Source: Lytechinus pictus
Taxonomy: Eukaryota; Echinodermata; Echinoidea; Temnopleuroida; Toxopneustidae
Assembly: GCF_037042905.1 (NCBI RefSeq)
Contig: NC_087254.1
Coordinates: 18,222,603 to 18,286,602 of the forward strand
DNA length: 64,000 nt
Direction of reading: 5' to 3'
Below are positions 56,201-64,000 of the stretch, piece by piece (positions within the stretch are counted from its first letter, which is position 1; every line of letters begins with the position of its first letter). The notes beneath the pieces are model-generated. The model was not told where the DNA came from. It saw nothing but the letters and a program-made list of their open reading frames with translations, and did no database searches. Both the position numbers and the translations under genes were made by a program.

Positions 56201-56529
56201 TGATGATGTATTGAAGCTTTGAATTGGAATTAATGCCTATTGTAGGATATCATACTCTACCTATATGCCCACTTTGAAAAAATAACCCTTTGCTTTTTAA
56301 TTGAATTTTCCCTCTGTTTGAATTATTTATTTTTTCTCTTAATTCCATTAGAATCCCTTTTCATGTAATATTGAAATATGTTCTCATATTATGTATGCAT
56401 CGTTATATGATTTTCCCTCGTAAATTGTTCATGCTTCTTGGCAATCTTCCTTATCATGTTGACAGGTTCTTTATTTCCAAGCAGTTAGATTTCACTTGAA
56501 AATTTTGAATATAATGGATTTGAATAGAA

Positions 56530-57092
56530 ATGAATATTGCACTTTTCATGTTTTTCTATAAAAAGGATCTCTTGCCTAATTCCCTTAAGAATTATTTTTT
56601 ATTAAACACATCTGTACATACTTATTCAACAAGAAATGCCCAAAATATCCATATTCCACAGTGCAGTACTTCCATCTTCAAAAACAGTATATTTTATCAA
56701 GGACCAGTTATTTGGAACTCAATCCCTTCTGACATTCAATCAAGCCCTTCGGTATCTGTTTTTAAAAGGAAATACACAACATTTTTATTGTCTAAGTCTT
56801 AGATTTATTTTTGGTTTTTCCCCCCTCCCCATTCTCATTCGGTTAAGGTTTAGTTAGGTGTTTGCTTGTTTATGTTTTTTGTCTCATTGAATTTGTGATT
56901 ATATGATGTTTTTAATATTTCTTTAAGTACAATTTTTGTTATGGGTTGGCCTCACACAAGGTTTCTTCCTTTTTGGTCATTACCTTCCTAACTTTCTTTA
57001 AATTTGATGTTCATTGTATTTACATTGTCTATTTTTTAATGTATTTTTATCTTGATCTCTTGAAGAGAAATAAATGAAACTTGAAACTTGGA
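56530..57092 (+). pseudogene. LINE reverse-transcriptase C-terminal end and 3' tail
   Basis: 56530-56802 encodes VHTYSTRNAQNIHIPQ and FYQGPVIWNSIPSDIQSSPS then VFKRKYTTFLL, typical of the C-terminus of non-LTR reverse transcriptases. It ends in AAATAAATGAAACTTGAAAC. The catalytic domain is missing, so this is a 5'-truncated copy. Confidence 0.7.
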
Positions 57093-57309
57093 TTTGTTAA
57101 CTCAATAACCAAATGATTAGTATAAAAGAATACTAGACTTTAGTGCTAATGATGATTTAGAACATGCTTCTACAATGAATTGTCAATACTATTCAGAAAA
57201 TCAATTTACACCTTGAAATTGTTACTGTCTTGCATTTAAATATGAGTAATGTGCCTAGGAAACTTGATTCTTTTAGTACACTAACTGGAAAATTCAAAAT
57301 AGTTCTACT

Positions 57310-57770
57310 GTGATTAGAGACACTGAGATCTGGTTCTCAAGTGAGAATGATTTAAATCTGTTTTATATTCCTGGTCAGACATGTACTCTTGTGCCTAATG
57401 GCAGAGGCAGTCATCATTCTATGGGGACCAATGGAGAAGTACAAGTACTTGTGGGTCAACAGAGAGAGCTTCTCCCGAAAGGAAGGATTAGTCTGCCTGC
57501 GCACCGATGACGGGTATCAAGAAGTGGTTTCCCCAGATACATGTAGTCCATGCTCAGGTAGCAAAAAAATACAAGAAACAAAAACTTTAACTTGAGGCTT
57601 TAGCGCAAGATACAAGCTAATTGACATGAAGATCCTGACCGAGAATATTCGAAGTTCATGTCTTTGCAAGAAATGTCATGGAAATATTACCCTCAAAGAT
57701 GACTTTAATAGCAGACACTGTGGATTTGCCAATACATTGGTACTATCATGTTCAAATTGTGGGTAGGATA
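57310..57770 (+). pseudogene. Transposon-derived coding debris with a zinc-ribbon-like block
   Basis: About 57656-57764 reads SSCLCKKCHGNITLKDDFNS and then LVLSCSNCG, a CxxC...CxxC pattern. Upstream frames 57310-57595 are open but shifted. Family uncertain. Confidence 0.35.
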
Positions 57771-58085
57771 CAGGAAGCTTAACGAGGAAGGATACAAACA
57801 CTTCACAGTAATCCACACAGAAAGCTTCAAGAAGAAATACCGAAACGTAGAGACCAACGAAATCATTGAAGTGGATAATAACTTTATTGAGGGCAGTTGG
57901 GCCCATGCCAAGGCCCATTTCCATCATATAAACGGGACAACTACAGAGAACTTCGAGGCCCATCTTTCGGCCTCAGACTGTCAAACATTTACAGAGAGTT
58001 CTCTCTGTTGGCCCAAATCTATTCAGGGATTGGCCTTCCGAGGCTAACAGTACCAAAGCCGCTCTTTGACACCTTCAAACAGGGA
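57748..58085 (+). pseudogene. Merlin/ISXO2-like transposase fragment
   Basis: YRKLNEEGYKHFTVIHTESF then EVDNNFIEGSWAHAKAHFHH and TTENFEAHL match the end of the DDE domain of Merlin (IS1595/ISXO2-like) transposases, including the terminal-Glu region. A frameshift follows, after which NIYREFSLLAQIYSG continues in another frame. Confidence 0.6.
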
Positions 58086-58091
58086 CCCTGA

Positions 58092-58346
58092 GTAGATGAA
58101 ATAAGCATCCATAGGATTTATGTGTGTCACGTCCCTTCAGACAAAGACAAGGCAGTACAGACGATCCGCGACGACCACAGTTATGTCCAAAAGGATGCCA
58201 CTGATGAACAATCCTCCATACTGTTCCCTTGCATGGATTCAGCAGGCAGACCTAGCACTAGTAGGACAAGGGATAGTACATCAGATGAGGAGGAAAAAGT
58301 AGGAAAATGTATGGATCAGGAGAATTCTGACTGTTCAAGTCATTGA
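58092..58346 (+). pseudogene. Unidentified acidic ORF fragment
   Basis: Frame with CHVPSDKDKAVQTIRDDHSY ... TSDEEEKVGKCMDQENSDCS and TGA. Possibly the N-terminal acidic part of the piggyBac-like element that follows. No domain seen. Confidence 0.3.
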
Positions 58347-58614
58347 AATTTGAGAGGATTACACTTATTTGTACATACAAAATAAACATAATTTCAGGAA
58401 ACAAAAAGTACTTCATATTATTTTAAAACCTCATGTTTTTCCAGAGTTTGGTATCAGGATAAAGAGTTGCAAGATACTTTTGTAATCTAAATTTTCATGT
58501 AATTTTTGTTTCGTGTTCACTTTTTAAAATTTTTTGCACAGGTACTCCAGGGGTATATCCAGACTGTGGACTCACTGCAGAGACAGCAACACCGCTCTAA
58601 TGTTACTATTAGTT

Positions 58615-58920
58615 TGTTTCAGACAAAGTCTTCCATCACATGACAGAAGAGACCAATCAATACGCTGGCAAATATCATGGGGAAGATGCTCAAGCCTCGA
58701 GTACAACCCTTGGTGAGATGAATATCTTCTGGTCTTTGTGCATGTTGATGGGCATACTGGGGAAACCCACTCTGTTTTGGTCGACAAGAGCTATCCTGTT
58801 GATCTCACAATGGTGCGGGACCGATTCAAGAAGCTGCCGAGACGCCCCTGATCATGATCCATTGTTCAAAATCAGGAACTACTACCATGCCATAACATTA
58901 TCCTTCACTCGCATCTTCAC
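58615..58920 (+). pseudogene. piggyBac-like transposase fragment
   Basis: TEETNQYAGKYHGE, then LCMLMGILGKPTLFWSTR, MVRDRFKKL (shifted frame) and DPLFKIRNY match the start of the piggyBac DDE domain (ETN.YA; MGI...P....YWS; .RF..L; DPL.K.R). It has frameshifts and is truncated. Confidence 0.7.
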
Positions 58921-59039
58921 TCTGACCAGGAGAGTACATAGACAAGTTTTATTCTAGTCCCACCCTTTTCCTTGCCCTCTTCAAACATAAAACAAATGCG
59001 TGTGGGACAGTCAGATGCAATAGATGGGACATGCCAAAG

Positions 59040-59275
59040 AAACAAGTGGAACGCCTCTGGCAGTCTCGCCTGCTTTACGCAATTCGATATAGCAGCAGTG
59101 CTGCCTTTGAAAACAGCTAATGAATAATAATTCACAGAAGAAAACACTAATATGATAATAAAATATTATGTCCATTGGCCCAAAATGACCTTTGACCATG
59201 ATCATGTGACCTATGAGATGTGCAAAACAATCATTCATACTTGATTACCCTTATGTCGATGTTTCATGAGCAAGA
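59040..59275 (-). mobile_element. Truncated copy of the 17474-18665 element
   Basis: CAAGTGGAACGCCTCTGGCA then GTCTCGCCTGC is the reverse complement of the right end at 18635-18663. The match runs on through CATGATCATGTGACC to about 59275. Confidence 0.8.
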
Positions 59276-59515
59276 ACAATATCTATGGTCCAGGAGTTTA
59301 CTCACTAGATACCATAATAGTAACTTCTTATGGAACGGGGTCCAGGTGTTTACTCAATAGATCACAATGTGTGAGCTTCTTGCAAAATAAAAAAAAGCGC
59401 ATGCCGCAGCAAGACCGGTACTTGTAGAATATCTACGGTCCAGGAGTTTACTTACTAGACCAAAATGTATGAACTTCTTGCCAAAGAGAGTATATGCTGA
59501 TGCAGGGGTGACCCG

Positions 59516-59905
59516 ACAATTGCTCCGCCGACATCTGCTTTGCCGACAACTGCTACGCAAAATACGACAACTGCTCCGCCGACAATTGCTCCGGACAGTT
59601 GCTCCGCCGACGGTTGCTCCGCCGACAGTTGCTCCGTCGACACTTGCTCCGCCGATATTTGCTCCGTCGACATATGCTCCGCCGATATTTGCTCCGCCGA
59701 CATCTGCTCCGCCGAAAATTGCTCCGCCGACATCTGCTCCGATTATACGACAATTGCTCTGCCGATATTTGCTCTGCCGACATCTGCTCCGCCGATAATT
59801 GCTCCGCCGACATCTGCTCCGCCGAAAATTGCATCGCGACAATTGCTCCGCCGATATCTGCTCCGTCAATCCGCCGACATCTGCTCCGCCGTAAATTGCT
59901 CCGAT
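59516..59905. repeat. 18-bp CpG-rich minisatellite
   Basis: Units GCTCCGCCGACAWYT / GCTCCGCCGATATTT in tandem with occasional breaks. The unit length keeps several frames open on both strands (Cys-Ser-Ala-Asp, Arg-Arg-Leu-Leu and similar), so none is taken as a gene. Confidence 0.9.
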
Positions 59906-60039
59906 ATTGCGACATTTAAATTAATTCGTACTTTCATGCGCATAACAATTGTAGCACAGGATGAAGACGTCAATTTACAAATGTGTATATTATAATATAT
60001 ATATTGCAAAGTGAATTTGATATATTACATGACATGAAC

Positions 60040-60188
60040 AGGGGCCGCGGAACGGTTTTCAAAGTGGGGGCTGACCATGCTAAAAATCACAATCATATGG
60101 TCATTTTTACGTTTTTGTACACGGTTTTGGAAAAAAAAAGGGGGGAGGGGGGGGGCTGAAGCCCCCAGCCCCCGGTTCCGTGGCCCCT
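60040..60188. mobile_element. 149-bp MITE
   Basis: Ends AGGGGCCGCGGAACGG and CCGGTTCCGTGGCCCCT are inverted repeats. A G-run and GGCTGAAGCCCCCAGCCCCC lie inside. No clean target duplication. Confidence 0.7.
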
Positions 60189-60189
60189 G

Positions 60190-61115
60190 ATACATAACAT
60201 AGAAAGAAATAGAAAAAAAGGATAAGCACAAAGGAGGGATAGATATTCTTAATTCTTATTCCTTGGGGGGCATTTGTTTAAGTTTTATTTCGTGCCTGGT
60301 GATTAAAATGAAAAAAAAAATACGCGTGTTCATGTAATTATTATGACGGGACAAAAAAAAATTCTTAGCGTCAAAATAGCTCTGGCGAAATATGCTCCGA
60401 AGTGGAGATATTTGCTCCAGGTGAAATTCAATAGGTATGCTTTATGTTTACAATAAAAAAAAATGCGTATAAATGTCCCCTTTCCAGGTTAATAAGATCT
60501 CGTGCTTCGTGCTCGCATTATAAATTCAGTGCGATGCGTTATTGGGTTTCATGAATATGTAACTATATTATTACTGGTATATATATGTGTATTATTGTCT
60601 TTTAGAAACAACATTATTTGTTTATACGTTATGAGAGAGATACATACATATATTCATTTATTAAAATATATTTATATTGTTGCTATTGCACAGAATAGAA
60701 AAAAATACAACCGAAGTCTCGTCTTATAGTAACTCACCAGTAGCGTAATGAGCCAACAAAAAAAATGGAGGGGGCCAGACAAGGATGACATTTAGTTTCC
60801 TTTCCTTTGTTCTTTTTTTTTTTTCATTGGTAGGGAGAATGGGGGGGGGATCCGTGACCCCTAGCACGCCCCTCCCCTATCTGTACGCCAGTGATGATCA
60901 TGCTTTCGTTTGAAACAAATTTAAAGAAAAAAGGTGCAAGGGTAGATAAGGCCCAAGACGTATTAAAAAATATTGATAAAAATATTAACAATTGTAATGC
61001 TGATAAATATACAATAAATCAAGCGGTAACCAATGAAAATTAATAGTGTGAAAGAACAAAACGAGAAAGAGGGAGAGAGAGGGGGGCGCAAATGTATGGT
61101 GTATAAGTTGCTGGA
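60190..61115. other. AT-rich gene-free stretch
   Basis: Holds a G8 run at 60842-60849 with GGATCCGTGACCCC, a decayed relative of the poly-G junction repeats. No gene supported. Confidence 0.5.
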
Positions 61116-61117
61116 AA

Positions 61118-61230
61118 GCAGAAGGGCAGGGGCTGATCTAGCCTTCGCCAATAGGAGGGGGGGGGGGGGGTTTATAGCCATATTTTCCCCGATCGGCCGC
61201 TCGATGATGATTTTGGTTTCTTTGAAGGGG
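61118..61230. repeat. Poly-G junction repeat
   Basis: GGCTGATCTAGCCTTCGCCA, a G14 run, then ATTTTCCCCGATCGGCC and TTTCTTTGAAGGGG. The same order as 919-1030. Confidence 0.75.
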
Positions 61231-61299
61231 TAGTCCTAAAGTCACTTAGCTTTATTCTTATAAATCAACATAAATATATAATATCATAATCCTTATTTA

Positions 61300-63510
61300 T
61301 ATAATGCGAGCGCGAAGCGCGAGCTAAATTTTTAAAGGAAATTTTATGTTTTCTTTCTAAAATTGGAACATTCTGGTCAATGTTTGTTATCCTGAGAAAG
61401 ATGTGTATGCAATTAAATAATTACTACGAACGAGAAGCGCGAGCAGAAATGAACTGATGGAAAAGGAACTTGTTAAAGATTGCTTGCAGATAGCCATGAA
61501 GACGTTAAATACTTTAAAAATCATATAAAGCGAGTGCAAAGCGCGAGCGGAAAATTTCGAGATTTAGACCTACTGAACGAGACACTCTATTCATGTTTTG
61601 TGAATCATGAGTAATTGGGGATCTTCCTTACATTAATAATGCGAGCGCAAAGTGCAGGCAGAATTTTTTTTAATGTATACATTTTAAAGTGATCGAAAAG
61701 ATAACCTGTTAAGGACTGCTTGCACTTAGCCATGAAGACGCTACATATTTCAACAATCAAATAATGCGAGCGCGAAGCGCGAGCTGAAACATTTTGAAAT
61801 TTCTACATAAAGAATGGAAAATTTCAATCAATTTTTGTAATCGTGAACAGGATAGCTATATAACTAACCAATTTAAGCGAGCGCGAAGCGCGGGCGGAAA
61901 AAATCGAGATTTAGACCTAAAACGGGACACTCTATTCATGTTTTGTAAACCATGAAAAGAATGAGTAATATGGGATCTTCCTAACTTGATAATGCGAGCA
62001 CAAAGCGCGAGCAGAACATTTTTGATATTGTGATCTGAAACTGGATAATGTTTTAAATAGAATAAACTATTTGATTTTCCGACGTAAAAAAGAGTCAATT
62101 TCTACTCTATATTTCAAGCACTTTGTGAATTTGTGAGGTGGATATGGATTGCACTTAAAGGACAAGTCCACCTCAACAAAAAGTTGATTTGAAAAAGAGG
62201 AGAAAAATCTAACTAGCAAAACACTGAAAATTTCATCAAAATCGGATGTAAAATAAGAAAGTTATGACATTTTAAAGTTTCGCTTAATTTCACAAAACAG
62301 TTATATGCACATCCTTGTCAGTATGCAAATTAGCAGACTGATGACGTCACCCACTCACTATTTCTTTTGTATTTTATTATATGAAATATGAAATATTCTA
62401 ATTTCTCCTCCTTTTCAAGTGAAACAAATTTTTATTTTTCCCTCAACATGTGGAATTACCATTATTTTAACAGTTTATGGTTAAGTTAAGTTGGTGCTTA
62501 TTGTCAAATCTGTAAAAATTGAAAGATTGTATTATTCAAACAATAAAAAACAAAAGAAATAGTGAGTGGTGGACATCATCGACTCTCTCATTTGCATATC
62601 GCTGAGTTGTGCATTTAACTGTTTTGTGAAAAATAAGCGAAACTTAAAAATGTCATAACTTTCTTATTTTACCTTCGATTTCGATGAAATTTGCAGCGTT
62701 ATGTTTGTTTGATTTTTCTCTGTCGATTCAAATCAACAATTTTCTTGGGTGGACTTGACCTTTAATAAAGAGCTGATATGTTCTATTATTACTTTGAGTT
62801 TTGACATATATAGGACCGGGACATCCTTAGGACATGTCATCATATGAAAATGATGACTATTTTCCTATTCCTCTTGCTAAGCGCGAGACAAAACAAAAGG
62901 GACAATTTAATTTCTAAATTAATATCTTACTCATTAATGCCTAATGACGGCACGAAATCTGATAATATTATGGTCTGAAAACTGGACATTTAAATTACTT
63001 TCGTAGTCATAAATAGGATGCATCAGTTAATATATTTTTAACCATGAATGCGAGCGCAAATCGCAAGCCAAATTTTTTGATAAACTGTCATTAAATGGGG
63101 ATTTTAAGTAGTTTATTTGTATATTCAATATTGAGAAATACATAACTCTCCATTCAAATGCGAGCGCAGCGCTAGCTGATACGTTTTGACAATCAGACCT
63201 GAAAAGGGATATTTTGAAAACTTTACGGAATACACAAAAATAATAGGTACCTGATATATCAAAATTTGCGAGTGCGCAGCGCGAGTAGAAAATGTTAAAA
63301 TTCAGACCATAAAACTGACATTTTTACAGAGCACTTTTTAAAAATCAATTTGTAAATCACGCTAAACAATGAAAGTTCGATTCCCGAGGTGAAATATGTT
63401 TTGTATATTGACTTCCAAACTTGATATTTAAACTCCATAATTATTGAACAAGATATGAAAAATCACCTAACAGGCAATGCGAGCGCGAAGCGCGAGGGAA
63501 AATTTTATAC
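61300..63510. repeat. Satellite-like array with GCGAGCGCGAAGCGCGAGC core, period about 110 bp
   Basis: Cores near 61308, 61433, 61529, 61639, 61763, 61873, 61990, then (after a MITE) 63047, 63158, 63266 and 63478. Spacers share AATTTCGAGATTTAGACCT, GACACTCTATTCATGTTTTG and GGGATCTTCCT. Non-coding. A small group of units is at 28325-28800. Confidence 0.85.
62159..62761. mobile_element. MITE family A, copy 4, inserted in the satellite array
   Basis: TTAA, then AGGACAAGTCCACCTCAAC ... TGGGTGGACTTGACC, ending TTTAA (TTAA 62155-62158 and 62762-62765). Full fold-back arms (ATCGGATGTAAAATAAGAAA vs TTTCTTATTTTACCTTCGAT). Confidence 0.85.
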
Positions 63511-63599
63511 AGTGACATGAAAGATTCTTTTTATATTCCAAGTCTTTCCCTTATCTTATTTTATTTACTCGTCTTCCTCCTCTTCTTTTTATTCTTCTC

Positions 63600-63740
63600 T
63601 TTCCATCTTTTTTTCTTTCTTTCTTTTTGTTCTTTTTTTTTGTTCAGCCAGTGGGGGGGGGGGGGGGGGGAGGGGCCCTCGGCCCCTCCCCTGGATCCGC
63701 CTATGGAAGAGATATTGTGTCCAGCACCCCCCCCCCCCAT
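63600..63740. repeat. Poly-T / poly-G / poly-C junction repeat
   Basis: GTTCAGCCAGT, a G18 run, CCCCTCCCCTGGATCCGCCT then ATGGA, and a C13 run at 63726-63738. GGATCCGYCTATGGA also occurs at 2425-2439. Confidence 0.75.
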
Positions 63741-64000
63741 TCTCTCCCCGCTCAAGACCGGATTGAAACCAATGATAATAATATATGAACAAAAATCCAG
63801 ATTCACAATTCCAATGGGGAGTGTGTCATTCCCCTTCTGCGTTACAATTTGTCAAGACAGTGGCTGCGGCAGGGAGAACAATTTTGTTTTTTTAAGCAGA
63901 AAGCTGTGATGATAGGGGAGAATGAAATAAATAGATAAAAATAATAAGAACAAAACAACAATTGTGTTATCAGAGCACATGACGGCGGAGCAATAGACTG

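Noticed and set aside
59354-59995. Overlapping long frames on both strands (up to 171 codons)
   Set aside because: All fall in the 18-bp minisatellite, which stays open in several frames at once.
63517-63909. 130-codon frame with a Leu/Phe-rich start
   Set aside because: Driven by a poly-T/CTTT tract followed by G and C runs; low complexity.

Overview
The window is eukaryotic, intron-rich and AT-rich. It looks like a marine deuterostome, most likely an echinoderm and probably a sea urchin. That placement is my inference from the dispersed repeat families and from the sequence of the spliced genes, and it needs a search to confirm. Two multi-exon protein genes lie on the plus strand. The rest is introns and a dense layer of transposable elements, SINEs, fold-back elements, minisatellites and homopolymer runs. 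I see no CRISPR array, operon, rRNA gene or functional tRNA gene.

Region by region: 1-4.7 kb is repeat-rich (TTCC microsatellite, SINE pieces, a 1.25-kb fold-back element). 4747-32209 is the ortholog of CEP43 (FGFR1OP/FOP), a centrosome and ciliary base protein. I resolve 14 coding exons that keep frame at GT-AG junctions and encode 479 aa. Unlike the vertebrate protein as I know it, this one has two apparent EF-hand calcium-binding loops between the LisH region and the acidic C-terminal half. Its 9.2-kb intron 12 holds a broken hAT-like transposase on the minus strand (26545-23024), a 40-bp minisatellite, nine dispersed copies of a CCGTAAC-containing motif and a 379-bp tandem duplication.

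32.2-40.8 kb is intergenic. It has a SINE split by a piggyBac-like MITE with clean TTAA duplications, a fold-back element nested in its own kind, a GC-rich hairpin-rich stretch, a 580-bp fold-back, and a MITE nested within a MITE. 40821-46840 is a leucine-rich-repeat gene in 7 coding exons (630 aa, about 18 SHOC2-type LRRs and an acidic tail). A roughly 1-kb minisatellite starts at its stop codon.

48-64 kb has no intact gene that I can see. It carries MITEs (one with a perfect 8-bp target duplication), and fragments of LINE ORF1 and reverse transcriptase and of Merlin-like and piggyBac-like transposases. It also carries an 18-bp CpG-rich minisatellite and a satellite-like array whose core reads the same backwards, itself split by a MITE.

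CEP43 and the LRR gene share a strand and lie head to tail, but nothing in the sequence shows that they act together.
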